Of a DNA stretch of 64,000 nt, positions 50,939-60,246 are shown piece by piece. Position 1 is the first letter of the stretch. Each line of letters begins with the position of its first letter. The notes beneath the pieces were generated by a model, which ran no database searches, was not told the origin of the DNA, and saw nothing but the letters and a program-made list of their open reading frames with translations. The position numbers and the translations under genes were made by a program. The DNA comes from CAVPWP01 sp050789285 (lineage in GTDB: Bacteria; Pseudomonadota; Alphaproteobacteria; Rhodobacterales; Rhodobacteraceae), in assembly GCF_050789285.1 (NCBI RefSeq), contig NZ_JBOUVX010000002.1, forward strand, positions 248,001 to 312,000. Direction: 5' to 3'.

Positions 50939-53199
50939 CGCGCCGCCCCGACTTCGCAGGCCGCGAGCTTGGCCATGTTGAGGATGTCGTTCACCGTCGC
51001 GACGCTGGAACAAATCTGGATCGGCTTGTCGACGCCGGTCAGGATCGGGCCGATCACGGTGGCCCCCGCCATCTCCTGCATGAGCTTGACCGAGATCGAG
51101 GCGGAATGCCGGGCCGGCACGACAAGGACGTTGGCGGGGCCGGTCAGGCGCTGGAACGGATACTGGGACTGAACCTTCGGGTTCAGGGCGACGTCCACGG
51201 TCATCTCGCCCTCGTACTCGAAGTCGACGCCGCGCTGGTCCAGCACCTTGGGCGCCTCGTGCATCTTGGTGGCCCTTTCGCTGACCGGATACCCGAAGGT
51301 CGAGAAGGACAGGAAGGCGACGCGCGGCTCGATGCCAAGCGTCCGTGCGACGGCCGCGGCCTTTTCGGCGATGTTGGCGAGGTCGATCTCGTCGGGCCAT
51401 TCATGCACCAGCGTATCGGCGATGAAGACGATGCGGCCGCCGTGCAGAAGGGCGGTCACGCCGACCGCTCCGTGTTCCGGGCGCGCGTCGAAGACATGGT
51501 TGATCCGGTCAAGGATATGCGCCGATTTTCGCGTGGCCCCGGTGACAAGGGCGTCACCGTGCCCGTGCGCCAGCATCAGCGCCGAAAAGACATGCCGGTC
51601 GCGGGCGGCAAGGCGGTGGATGTCCTGCGCGTCGAAGCCCTTGCGCTGAAGGCGCTTGTAGAGAAACGCCTTGTAGGTCTCGAGGTGGTGCGTGTTGGCC
51701 GCGTTCAGAACCTCAAGTTCGGCGACGGCATCGCCAAGGCCGGCGGCCTCCAGCTTGTCCTTCACGTCGGCCTCGCGCCCCACGACCAGCGCCTTGCCAA
51801 GCCCGGCGCGCTGATAGGCCACGGCCGCCCGCAGAACGCGCGGATCGTCGCCTTCGGCGAAGATCATCCGGGCCTGCGCGGCACGGGCGCGGGCGTTGAT
51901 CCCCTGAAGGATCGAGGCCGTCGGGTCCATTCGGGACTTCAACGCAAGCTCGTAGGCATCCATGTCGATGATCGGCCGTCGCGCGACCCCGGTGTCCATC
52001 CCGGCGCGGGCGACGGCGGGCGGAATACGGTGGATCAGGCGTGGGTCGAAGGGCGTGGGGATGATGTAGTCGCGGCCGAAGGTCAGCTTGCGGCCATAGG
52101 CCATGGCGACCTCGTCGGGCACGTCCTCACGCGCAAGTTCGGCCAAGGCACGGGCGCAGGCGATCTTCATCTCGTCGTTGATCGCGCGCGCATGGATGTC
52201 GAGCGCGCCGCGAAAGAGATAGGGAAAGCCAAGGACGTTGTTGACCTGGTTGGGGTAATCCGACCGTCCGGTGGCGACGATGGCATCGGGGCGCACTTCC
52301 TGCGCCTCTTCCGGCGTGATCTCGGGGTCGGGGTTCGCCATGGCGAAGATCACCGGGTCGGGCGCCATGGCCATCACCATGGCCGGCGTGACCGCGCCCT
52401 TGACCGACACCCCAAGAAAGACGTCGGCGCCCTTCATCGCTTCGTCCAGCGTGCGCAGGTCGGTCTTCACCGCATGGGCCGATTTCCACTGGTTCATGCC
52501 CTCGGTCCGGCCCTGATAGATGACCCCCTTGGTGTCGCAGACGATGCAGTTCTGGTGCCGGGCACCCATCGATTTCAGAAGCTCGATGCAGGCGATGCCG
52601 GCTGCCCCTGCCCCGTTCAGAACGATCTTCACGTCCTCGATCCGCTTGCCGGTCATGGCCAGCGCATTGATCAGCCCGGCCGCACAGATCACGGCGGTGC
52701 CGTGCTGGTCGTCGTGGAAGACGGGGATGTCCATCTCTTCCTTCAGGCGCTGCTCGATGATGAAGCATTCGGGCGCCTTGATGTCTTCCAGGTTGATCCC
52801 CCCGAAGGACGGACCCATCAGCCGGACCGCCTGACAGAAGGCATCCGCGTCCTGGGTATCAAGCTCGATATCGATCGAGTTGATGTCGGCGAAGCGCTTG
52901 AAGAGGACGGACTTGCCTTCCATCACCGGCTTCGAGGCAAGCGCGCCGAGGTTGCCAAGGCCAAGCACCGCAGACCCGTTCGAGATCACGGCAACAAGGT
53001 TGCCCTTGTTGGTATAGTCATAGGCGGTCTCGGGCTGGGCTGCGATTTCCTCGCAGGGGATGGCGACGCCGGGGCTGTAGGCCAGGCTCAGGTCGCGCTG
53101 GGTCGCCATCGGGACGGTCGCGCGGACTTCCCATTTTCCCGGCGTGGGCTCCATATGGAACTGAAGCGCATCCTCGCGGGTGATGCGGGCCTTTGTCAT
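50935..53199 (-). CDS. maeB: NADP-dependent malic enzyme (MaeB type)
   Basis: A 754-residue two-part enzyme. The N-terminal 430 residues are a malic enzyme (SPGVAIPCEEIA, FHDDQHGTAVI, LNGAGAAGIACIELL, ANPDPEITPEEA) that decarboxylates malate to pyruvate. The C-terminal 320 residues resemble phosphotransacetylase (ILQGINARARAAQARMIFAEG; VTALLHGGRIVFIADTLV; LVVPARHSASIS) and are thought to be regulatory. GGAG precedes ATG 53199. It overlaps the ribokinase gene by 4 bases and diverges from mutS. Confidence 0.97.
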   Translation of the reverse strand: MTKARITREDALQFHMEPTPGKWEVRATVPMATQRDLSLAYSPGVAIPCEEIAAQPETAYDYTNKGNLVAVISNGSAVLGLGNLGALASKPVMEGKSVLFKRFADINSIDIELDTQDADAFCQAVRLMGPSFGGINLEDIKAPECFIIEQRLKEEMDIPVFHDDQHGTAVICAAGLINALAMTGKRIEDVKIVLNGAGAAGIACIELLKSMGARHQNCIVCDTKGVIYQGRTEGMNQWKSAHAVKTDLRTLDEAMKGADVFLGVSVKGAVTPAMVMAMAPDPVIFAMANPDPEITPEEAQEVRPDAIVATGRSDYPNQVNNVLGFPYLFRGALDIHARAINDEMKIACARALAELAREDVPDEVAMAYGRKLTFGRDYIIPTPFDPRLIHRIPPAVARAGMDTGVARRPIIDMDAYELALKSRMDPTASILQGINARARAAQARMIFAEGDDPRVLRAAVAYQRAGLGKALVVGREADVKDKLEAAGLGDAVAELEVLNAANTHHLETYKAFLYKRLQRKGFDAQDIHRLAARDRHVFSALMLAHGHGDALVTGATRKSAHILDRINHVFDARPEHGAVGVTALLHGGRIVFIADTLVHEWPDEIDLANIAEKAAAVARTLGIEPRVAFLSFSTFGYPVSERATKMHEAPKVLDQRGVDFEYEGEMTVDVALNPKVQSQYPFQRLTGPANVLVVPARHSASISVKLMQEMAGATVIGPILTGVDKPIQICSSVATVNDILNMAKLAACEVGAAR

Positions 53200-53327
53200 T
53201 GCGTCTCCTCCCCCTGCCTGTCGCGATTGCTTAAGGTGCGACGCGCAAGCCCGCAACCGGAGGTTTGGTCTTTCGCAGCCCCGGAGGGCTTTGTAAGCAT
53301 GGACGGACACTGCCGTCGGGGGATGCC

Positions 53328-56027
53328 GTGACCGCTGCCAACGCTGCCGAAAACGCCGCGATGACGCCGATGATGGCGCAGTATCTCGACATCAAGGCCG
53401 AACATGCCGACGCGCTTCTGTTCTATCGCATGGGCGACTTCTACGAACTGTTCTTCGACGATGCGGTCGCGGCGGCTGCGGCGCTGGACATCGCGCTGAC
53501 GAAACGCGGCAAGCATCTGGGCGAGGATATCCCGATGTGTGGCGTCCCGGTCCATTCGGCCGAAGGCTATCTTCTGACGTTGATCCGAAAGGGCTTCCGG
53601 GTGGCGGTCTGCGAACAGCTCGAAGACCCCGCCGAGGCGAAGAAGCGCGGGTCCAAGGCCGTGGTCCGGCGCGGTGTGGTCCGGCTTGTCACGCCCGGAA
53701 CCCTGACCGAGGACAGCCTGCTTGAGGCGCGGCGCCACAACTACCTCGCCGCCCTGGCGGATATTCGCGGCGAGGCGGCGCTGGCCTGGACCGACATCTC
53801 GACAGGCGACTTCCGGGTGATGCCGCTGCCGCCCGTCGCGGTCGGCCCCGAGCTTGCCCGCCTGTCCCCGCGCGAGGTGCTTGTCGCGGATACGCCGGGG
53901 GCCACTTGGGCTGAAACAGTGACTGACCTTGGCGGGTCGGCCACCCGCCTTCCCCCCCTCGCCTTCGATAGCACGGGCGCCGCCGAGAAGCTCCAGAGGT
54001 TGTTCGGGGTCGCCACTCTTGATGCCTTTGGCGCCTTCTCACGACCCGAACTTTCGGCAATGGGCGCGCTGGTCGATTACCTCGATGCGACGCAAAAGGG
54101 GCGGCTTCCGCTTCTGCGGCCACCCGTCCGCGAGGCACAGGGCGCGAGCGTGCAGATCGACGCCGCCACCCGGCGCAGCCTTGAACTGACGCGCGGGCCG
54201 GATGGGCGACGCAAGGGGTCGGTCCTTGACTGCGTCGACCGGACGCTGACCGCGGGCGGGGGTCGTCTGCTCGAGCGGCGGATCGCAAGTCCATCGGCGC
54301 GCGTCGATGTCATCCAGCACAGGCTTGACGCCGTCTCGACGCTGCTTGAAGACACCGATCTGCGCGACGACCTGCGCGCGAGGCTGCGCGAGGTGCCTGA
54401 CATCGACCGCGCCCTGTCGCGCCTGGCCCTGGATCGTGGCGGACCGCGTGACCTGGCTGCGGTGCGGCAGGGTCTGACGCAGGCCGCCGCGATGGCAGCC
54501 CTGCTGGGCGAGGCGGATCTTCCCGACGTGCTTTCCGAAGCCGCCGCAAGCCTGGTGGGCTTCGACGCCCTGATTGCCATGCTGGACGCGGCCCTAGTGG
54601 CCGAGCCGCCGCTTCTTGCCCGTGACGGCGGGTTCATCGCGGCCGGGTACGACGCGGATCTCGATGAGGCGCGAACGCTTCGCGACGAAGGCCGGGGCGT
54701 GATCGCGGCGCTGCAGGCGGACTACATCCGACTTGCCGAAGTTCCGTCGCTCAAGATCCGGCACAACAACGTGCTGGGCTACTTCATCGAGACAACGGCG
54801 ACGCACGCGGGAAGAATGATGTCGCCCCCCCTGTCGGAAACCTTCATCCACAGGCAGACCACTGCGAATGCCGTTCGATTCACCACGCTTCAGCTGTCCG
54901 AGCTCGAGGCACGGATCCTGAACGCCGGATCGCGCGCCATCGAGATTGAAAAGCGTCTCTATTCAAGCCTGTCTGGGGAAATCCTGTCCATCGCCGACCG
55001 CATTCAGGCGGCCGCGCGCGCCGTGGCGGAAATCGACGTCGCCGCCGGCTTTGCCGAACTGGCCCTGCACCAGGGCTTCTGCCGCCCGGTGGTGGACGAG
55101 GGGCGCGCGTTCCGCATCGAAGCCGGGCGCCACCCCGTGGTCGAGGCAGCGCTGCGCGCCGAGGGCGGCTCGCCCTTCATCGCCAATGACTGCGACCTGT
55201 CGGACGGGGGCGACGGGGCGCATGTCTGGCTGGTGACGGGGCCCAACATGGCTGGCAAATCCACCTTCCTGCGGCAGAACGCGCTGATCGGCCTTCTGGC
55301 GCAGGCGGGGTCTTACGTTCCGGCGCGGTCAGCCCATATCGGCCGCGTCAGCCAGATCTTCAGCCGTGTCGGAGCGTCGGACGACCTGGCACGGGGCAGA
55401 TCGACCTTCATGGTCGAGATGGTCGAAACCGCGGCGATCCTGAACCAGGCCGACGACCGCGCGCTTGTCATCCTTGACGAAATCGGACGCGGAACGGCGA
55501 CCTATGACGGCCTTGCCATCGCCTGGGCCACGCTCGAGCATCTGCACGAGGTGAACGGGTGCCGCGCCCTTTTCGCCACCCATTACCACGAGATGACGGG
55601 ACTGGCCGACCGGCTTAGCGGCGTGCGCAACGCCACCGTCGCGGTGAAAGAGTGGGAAGGCGAGGTCATCTTCCTGCACGAGGTGCGCCCGGGGACCGCC
55701 GACCGCAGCTATGGCGTGCAGGTGGCCCGTCTTGCAGGGCTGCCCGATCCAGTGATCGCACGGGCGCGACAGGTTCTGGACCTTCTCGAGAAGGGAGACC
55801 GCGAAGGGGCCAAGGCGCACGATGCCCTTCTGGACGATCTGCCGCTTTTCTCGACCTTGCAGCGGGGGCCGGCAACGGCACAGCCGCGGTGGTCCGCGGC
55901 GTCGGCCGTGGAAGACAGGTTGCGAAGCATCAGCCCCGACACGCTGACGCCGCTGGAGGCGCTGTCGCTGCTTTACGAGCTTCGCGGATTGCTTGCCGAG
56001 GGCGTCAGTTCGCCGGCATCGAGCTGA
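53328..56027 (+). CDS. mutS: DNA mismatch repair protein MutS
   Basis: An 899-residue mismatch-recognition ATPase. The N-terminal mismatch-binding motif (FYRMGDFYELFFDDA, with the Phe-x-Glu region) is followed by connector, lever and clamp domains. The ATPase has Walker A GPNMAGKSTFLRQ, DELGRGT-like DEIGRGTATYDG and ATHYHE. GTG 53328 with GGGGGA just upstream fits the family start; the frame extends 21 codons further. The last 23 bases overlap converging grpE. Confidence 0.97.
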   Translation: MTAANAAENAAMTPMMAQYLDIKAEHADALLFYRMGDFYELFFDDAVAAAAALDIALTKRGKHLGEDIPMCGVPVHSAEGYLLTLIRKGFRVAVCEQLEDPAEAKKRGSKAVVRRGVVRLVTPGTLTEDSLLEARRHNYLAALADIRGEAALAWTDISTGDFRVMPLPPVAVGPELARLSPREVLVADTPGATWAETVTDLGGSATRLPPLAFDSTGAAEKLQRLFGVATLDAFGAFSRPELSAMGALVDYLDATQKGRLPLLRPPVREAQGASVQIDAATRRSLELTRGPDGRRKGSVLDCVDRTLTAGGGRLLERRIASPSARVDVIQHRLDAVSTLLEDTDLRDDLRARLREVPDIDRALSRLALDRGGPRDLAAVRQGLTQAAAMAALLGEADLPDVLSEAAASLVGFDALIAMLDAALVAEPPLLARDGGFIAAGYDADLDEARTLRDEGRGVIAALQADYIRLAEVPSLKIRHNNVLGYFIETTATHAGRMMSPPLSETFIHRQTTANAVRFTTLQLSELEARILNAGSRAIEIEKRLYSSLSGEILSIADRIQAAARAVAEIDVAAGFAELALHQGFCRPVVDEGRAFRIEAGRHPVVEAALRAEGGSPFIANDCDLSDGGDGAHVWLVTGPNMAGKSTFLRQNALIGLLAQAGSYVPARSAHIGRVSQIFSRVGASDDLARGRSTFMVEMVETAAILNQADDRALVILDEIGRGTATYDGLAIAWATLEHLHEVNGCRALFATHYHEMTGLADRLSGVRNATVAVKEWEGEVIFLHEVRPGTADRSYGVQVARLAGLPDPVIARARQVLDLLEKGDREGAKAHDALLDDLPLFSTLQRGPATAQPRWSAASAVEDRLRSISPDTLTPLEALSLLYELRGLLAEGVSSPASS

Positions 56028-56595
56028 CGCCAACCTGCGCCGGACGCAGCAGGCGTTCGTGAATCATGAAGCCTGCCGACATGACCTGAATGATCTCGCC
56101 CGCCTTGGTTCCGGGAACCGGGGCCTCGAACACGGCCTGATGCTGCTGCGGCTCGAAGGCGTCGCCGGGCTGCGGGGTGATCGGCTCGATCCCATGTTTC
56201 TTGAAGACGTTGACAAGCTCGCGCATCGTCAGTTCGACGCCCTCGATCAAGGCCTTGTCCTTTTCGCGCTGCTCGTCCGTCATGGAATCGAGGGCGCGCT
56301 GAAGATTGTCGTAGACCGGCAGCAGATCGCGGGCCAGCTTCGTGCCGCCGTACATCTCGGCCTCGCGACGGTCCCGTTCGCCGCGCTTGCGGGTGTTTTC
56401 GGCATCGGCAAGGGCGCGCATGAACCGGTCGCGAAGGTCGTCGCGTTCCGCACGAAGGGTCGCGATCTCGTCCTCGAGTGCAAGCGACTCGCCAAGCGGA
56501 ACGCCATCCAAGTCCGCCCCGTCCTCGGCAAAACCTTCCGCCTGCGCCATCTGTTCCAGATCCTCGAGTTTCTGTTCTTTCTTCGCGTTCGCCAT
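56005..56595 (-). CDS. grpE: Nucleotide exchange factor GrpE
   Basis: A 196-residue co-chaperone that releases ADP from DnaK. A charged, helical N-terminal half (residues 37-90) is followed by the DnaK-contact beta domain, with the family motif around PGTKAGEIIQVMSAGFMIHERLLRPAQVGVS (given in part). It starts 10 bases after hrcA and is co-transcribed with it. DnaK and DnaJ are encoded at 5-8 kb of this window. Confidence 0.97.
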   Translation of the reverse strand: MANAKKEQKLEDLEQMAQAEGFAEDGADLDGVPLGESLALEDEIATLRAERDDLRDRFMRALADAENTRKRGERDRREAEMYGGTKLARDLLPVYDNLQRALDSMTDEQREKDKALIEGVELTMRELVNVFKKHGIEPITPQPGDAFEPQQHQAVFEAPVPGTKAGEIIQVMSAGFMIHERLLRPAQVGVSSMPAN

Positions 56596-56605
56596 GTATC
56601 ACCTG

Positions 56606-57670
56606 CTAGCCGCGGTCCGACAGCAACCTGCCGACCAACTGCGCCGTGTAATCGACAATCGGAACGATCCGGCCATAGTTCAACCGCGTCGGACCGATCA
56701 CGCCGACAGCCCCGATGAGTCGCCGGTCCGCGTTCATATAAGGAGAGACGACCAAAGAGGAACCCGAAAGTGAGAAAAGCTTGTTCTCGGACCCGATGAA
56801 GATCCGCACGCCATCGGCGTCTTCCGCAAGCTCGAGGAAAGCAGCGATATCACGCTTGCGCTCGAGGTCGTCGAAAAGGGTGCGGATGCGTTCCAGATCG
56901 GCCTCGGGCACCGTGCCATCCAGAAGGTTCGACTGCCCGCGGACGACCAGACGTTCGGTCGGCTCGCCGGCATTGTCCCAGATCGCGATGCCGTTCTCGA
57001 CAAGCTCGCGCGCCAGCCCGTCAAGCTCTTGCCGCCGCCTCGCGACCTCGGTCGCGATCGAACCCCGAAGCTCGCCCAGGGTCTTGCCTGCGGCGACGGC
57101 GTTCAGGAAGTTCGCGGCCTCGCGCATGGACGACGCCGTCTGGCCGATGGGCGGCGTGAAAAGGCGGTTTTCGACATGGCCGTCCTCGAACACAAGAACG
57201 ACAAGCGCCCGATCCTGCGCGAGGCTGACGAATTCGATATGCGCGATGGGGGCTTCGCGCTTTGGCGCCAGGACAAGGCTTGCCCCGTGGGTGATCCCGC
57301 TCAGCGCCGCGCCGACCCGGTTCAGCATCGACGGGACGTCGGTGTCGTTGCTGCGGATCGTCGCGTCGATCTTCTGACGGTCGGTTTCGTTCAGATCCCC
57401 GACCTCGAGCAGGCCGTCGACGAACAACCGCAGTCCAAGTTCGGTGGGGATGCGCCCGGCCGAAATGTGCGGGCTGTCGAGAAGACCAAGGAATTCGAGA
57501 TCCTGCATGACATTGCGCACGGTGGCCGCGCTCAGCCGTTCGCTCAGCGTGCGCGTCAAGGTTCGCGAACCCACGGGTTCGCCGGAATCAAGATACCCCT
57601 CGACCACGCGGCGAAAGACCTCGCGGCTTCGCGCGTTCATCTCGGCCAGAAGTTTCGTAGCCTCGGTCAT
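56606..57670 (-). CDS. hrcA: Heat-inducible transcription repressor HrcA
   Basis: A 354-residue repressor that binds CIRCE elements upstream of groESL and sometimes dnaK. The N-terminal winged helix shows SGEPVGSRTLTRTLSERLSAATVRNVMQDLE (given in part) and SPHISAGRIPTELG. The C-terminal domain ends in VGVIGPTRLNYGRIVPIVDYTA. No CIRCE was found in this window. ATG 57670 fits the family; its ribosome site is weak. A sigma-70-like promoter lies upstream. It diverges from rph. Confidence 0.96.
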   Translation of the reverse strand: MTEATKLLAEMNARSREVFRRVVEGYLDSGEPVGSRTLTRTLSERLSAATVRNVMQDLEFLGLLDSPHISAGRIPTELGLRLFVDGLLEVGDLNETDRQKIDATIRSNDTDVPSMLNRVGAALSGITHGASLVLAPKREAPIAHIEFVSLAQDRALVVLVFEDGHVENRLFTPPIGQTASSMREAANFLNAVAAGKTLGELRGSIATEVARRRQELDGLARELVENGIAIWDNAGEPTERLVVRGQSNLLDGTVPEADLERIRTLFDDLERKRDIAAFLELAEDADGVRIFIGSENKLFSLSGSSLVVSPYMNADRRLIGAVGVIGPTRLNYGRIVPIVDYTAQLVGRLLSDRG

Positions 57671-57695
57671 TGCGTTAGTAACGTAGGGTCGACGC

Positions 57696-57724
57696 ACTAA
57701 ATGTGAACGCCCGCGCTTCGTCAA
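57696..57724 (-). promoter_or_regulatory. Promoter candidate for hrcA-grpE
   Basis: Minus strand: TTGACG (57724-57719, five of six matches), 17 bases, TTTAGT (57701-57696, four of six). It lies about 25 bases upstream of the hrcA start in the region shared with rph. It looks like a housekeeping rather than heat-shock promoter. Confidence 0.5.
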
Positions 57725-57730
57725 TCGGGG

Positions 57731-57760
57731 TTGAATCTTCGCACACGGACTGCGTATCAG
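57731..57760 (+). promoter_or_regulatory. Promoter candidate for rph-rdgB-hemW
   Basis: TTGAAT (57731-57736), 18 bases, TATCAG (57755-57760), four of six matches each, 30 bases upstream of the rph start and back to back with the hrcA promoter. Confidence 0.4.
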
Positions 57761-57789
57761 TCGCCTGCTCAGAAAACAGGAACCAAGCC

Positions 57790-58500
57790 ATGCGCCCTTC
57801 TGGCCGCCAACCCGACGAAATGCGCCCGATCCTCATTGAAACGGGCGTGACGCGCCATGCCGAGGGCTCGTGCCTCATCAAGTGCGGGGACACGCATGTC
57901 CTGTGCACCGCCACGGTGGATGAACGTGTGCCGTCCTGGCTGAAGAACACGGGCCTTGGATGGGTAACGGCCGAATACGGGATGCTTCCACGCGCCACCC
58001 ACACCCGGATGCGGCGCGAAGCCAAGGATGGGCAGTCCGGCCGAACTCAGGAAATTCAAAGGCTTATAGGACGCGCGCTGCGGGCGGGGGTTGATCGCGT
58101 GGCGCTGGGCGAACGCCAGATCACCATCGATTGCGACGTGATCCAGGCCGATGGCGGCACGCGCTGCGCTTCGATCACGGGGGGCTGGGTCGCGCTGCGG
58201 CTGGCCGTGAAGAAACTGATGGCCGCAGGCGTTGTGCTGAGCGACCCGCTGACCGACCACATCGCGGCGGTCAGCTGCGGCATCTACGCGGGTGTGCCGG
58301 TGCTTGACCTCGATTATCCCGAAGACAGCGAAGCGGGCGTGGACGGCAATTTCGTGGTCACGGGCAGCGGCCGCCTGGTCGAGGTGCAGATGTCGGCAGA
58401 AGGGTCGACCTTCTCGCACGACCAGCTGTCCAACCTGCTCGACCTGACCGCGAAGGGCGCGGCCGAACTGGTCGCCGCGCAGAAGGCTGCGGTGGCCTGA
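57790..58500 (+). CDS. rph: Ribonuclease PH
   Basis: A 236-residue phosphorolytic exonuclease that trims tRNA 3' ends. Family motifs: MRPSGRQPDEMRPI at the start, CSVEERVP-like CTATVDERVPSW, GWVTAEYGMLPRATHTR, GRTQEIQRLIGRALRA and DCDVIQADGGTR. ATG 57790 follows AACAGGAACC. Its stop shares one base with the rdgB start (TGATG). In many Alphaproteobacteria rph lies opposite hrcA, as here. Confidence 0.97.
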   Translation: MRPSGRQPDEMRPILIETGVTRHAEGSCLIKCGDTHVLCTATVDERVPSWLKNTGLGWVTAEYGMLPRATHTRMRREAKDGQSGRTQEIQRLIGRALRAGVDRVALGERQITIDCDVIQADGGTRCASITGGWVALRLAVKKLMAAGVVLSDPLTDHIAAVSCGIYAGVPVLDLDYPEDSEAGVDGNFVVTGSGRLVEVQMSAEGSTFSHDQLSNLLDLTAKGAAELVAAQKAAVA

Positions 58501-59105
58501 TGCGGCGGCTGGACGACAGCCTTCTCATCGCGACCCACAACGCGGGGAAATTCGAGGAGCTCACGGCGCTTCTCGAACCGCTTGGCATCCGCACCGTTTT
58601 CGCGCGGGACCTTGGCCTTGCCGAGCCTGACGAGACCGGAACGACCTTCATCGAGAACGCGCGGATCAAGGCCCATGCTGCCGCGACGGCCACCGGCCTT
58701 CCGGCGCTGGCGGACGACAGCGGGATCGAGATCGACGCACTGGGCGGCGCACCGGGGGTCTATACGGCCGACTGGGCCGAAACCCCGGCCGGCCGCGACT
58801 TCGTTCTGGCGATGCACAAGGCGCACAAGCTTCTTGTCGAAAGCGGCGCGTCCGCACCCTGGACGGCGCGCTTCTGCTGCACGCTTGTGCTGGCCTGGCC
58901 GGATGAGGAAGACGCCGCGTTCGAAGGGAAGGTCGAAGGACAAGTCGTCTGGCCGATGCGCGGCACCCAGGGCCATGGCTATGATCCGATCTTCGTCCCC
59001 GATGGACATGACCAGACCTTCGCCGAGATGGACCGTTGGGAAAAGAACCGGATGAGCCACCGCGCCGTGGCGCTGGACAAGCTGGTGAAAGCACTTGGCG
59101 CCTGA
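58500..59105 (+). CDS. rdgB: dITP/XTP pyrophosphatase
   Basis: A 201-residue Ham1-family enzyme that removes non-canonical purine nucleotides (ITP, dITP, XTP) from the pool. Motifs: THNAGKFEEL near the start, FIENARIKAHAAA, ADDSGIEIDALGGAPGVYT (given whole), GHGYDPIF and MSHRAVAL. It is translationally coupled to rph (TGATG) and overlaps the hemW start by 11 bases. Confidence 0.97.
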   Translation: MRRLDDSLLIATHNAGKFEELTALLEPLGIRTVFARDLGLAEPDETGTTFIENARIKAHAAATATGLPALADDSGIEIDALGGAPGVYTADWAETPAGRDFVLAMHKAHKLLVESGASAPWTARFCCTLVLAWPDEEDAAFEGKVEGQVVWPMRGTQGHGYDPIFVPDGHDQTFAEMDRWEKNRMSHRAVALDKLVKALGA

Positions 59106-60246
59106 CCATTGGCAGAGGGCCGGCTTCGGCCTTTACCTGCACTGGCCCTTCTGCCAGGCCAAGTGCCCCTACTGCGATTTCAACAGCCATGTCGCCGAAA
59201 GAATCGACGAATCCCGCTGGAATGGTGCCTTTCTTTCCGAGATTCAGCGCATCGGCGCCGAGACCCAGGGGAGGGTTCTGAGCACCGTCTTTTTCGGCGG
59301 CGGCACACCCAGCCTCATGTCACCGGATCTTGTGGCGTCGATCCTCGAGGCGGTGCGGGCGATGTGGCCCATGTCGAACGACCCCGAGATCACGCTTGAG
59401 GCGAACCCGACCTCGGTCGAGGCGGGGCGCTTCCGCGGCTATGCGGAAGCCGGAGTGAACCGGGTCTCGATGGGGGTCCAATCGCTGCGCGACGACGACC
59501 TGCGCCGCCTTGGCCGCCTGCATTCCGTGGCCGAGGCGCGTGCCGCCTTCGACATTGCCCGCGCCAATTTCGACCGCATCAGTTTCGATCTGATCTATGC
59601 GCGCCAGGACCAGACCCTTGACGACTGGAAGGACGAACTGTCCGAGGCCCTGTCGATGGCGGCCGATCACCTGTCGCTTTATCAGCTGACGATCGAGGAC
59701 GGCACCGCGTTCGGCGACCGGTTCCGCCGGGGGCGGCTGCGGGGACTGCCGGACGAGGATCTGGCGGCGGACATGTACGACCTGACGCAAGAGCTGTGCG
59801 AAGCCGCCGGCCTTCCGGCCTACGAGACGTCAAACCACGCCCGGCCGGGGGCGGAATCGCGGCACAACCTGATCTACTGGCGATCGGGGGATTACACAGG
59901 AATTGGTCCGGGAGCGCATGGCCGCCTCACGCTGGACGGTCGGCGCCTTGCGACGGAAGCCCTGCGCGCGCCGGGCGCATGGCTACAGGCCGTGGATCAA
60001 CAGGGATCGGGCGAGCGTCCGCGCGAGGTCGTTCCACCCGAGGAACAGCTTGAGGAATTCGCCCTCATGGGTCTTCGCCTGAGCGAAGGAATTGACGCGG
60101 CGCCGCTACGCGCCGATCCAATTATTAATAATAATATCAATGACTTGATATCGGACGGCCTGCTTGAAGATCGTACGGGGCGGCTTACCGCAACCGCCCG
60201 GGGCCGTCCGCTTCTGAACGCCGTTCTGCGCGCGATCTTCGCTTAG
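59095..60246 (+). CDS. hemW: Radical SAM protein HemW (haem chaperone)
   Basis: A 383-residue radical SAM protein, often mislabelled as coproporphyrinogen dehydrogenase. The cluster motif CxxxCxxC is Cys20, Cys24 and Cys27 (FCQAKCPYC). GGGTPS and the HemW-type HNLIYW motif near residue 260 separate it from HemN. HemW is thought to deliver haem. It starts with TTG 59095 inside rdgB. The C-terminal region contains an unusually AT-rich stretch (Ile/Asn codons) with a palindrome. Its TAG overlaps the parB stop. Confidence 0.92.
   Translation: MAPDHWQRAGFGLYLHWPFCQAKCPYCDFNSHVAERIDESRWNGAFLSEIQRIGAETQGRVLSTVFFGGGTPSLMSPDLVASILEAVRAMWPMSNDPEITLEANPTSVEAGRFRGYAEAGVNRVSMGVQSLRDDDLRRLGRLHSVAEARAAFDIARANFDRISFDLIYARQDQTLDDWKDELSEALSMAADHLSLYQLTIEDGTAFGDRFRRGRLRGLPDEDLAADMYDLTQELCEAAGLPAYETSNHARPGAESRHNLIYWRSGDYTGIGPGAHGRLTLDGRRLATEALRAPGAWLQAVDQQGSGERPREVVPPEEQLEEFALMGLRLSEGIDAAPLRADPIINNNINDLISDGLLEDRTGRLTATARGRPLLNAVLRAIFA
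60121..60151. other. AT-rich palindromic patch inside hemW
   Basis: About 31 bases are almost free of G and C in an otherwise GC-rich gene, coding for I-I-N-N-N-I-N-D-L-I. Within it ATATCAA (60134-60140), TGAC, TTGATAT (60145-60151) forms a perfect 7-base inverted repeat. It lies about 90 bases before the shared hemW/parB 3' ends. It may be a protein-binding site or simple drift. Confidence 0.5.

Noticed and set aside
57671..57789. CIRCE element upstream of hrcA
   Set aside because: No TTAGCACTC-N9-GAGTGCTAA-like inverted repeat is present.
60134..60151. FNR/Anr box in hemW
   Set aside because: FNR needs TTGAT-N4-ATCAA; the arms here are in the opposite order (ATCAA-N4-TTGAT).
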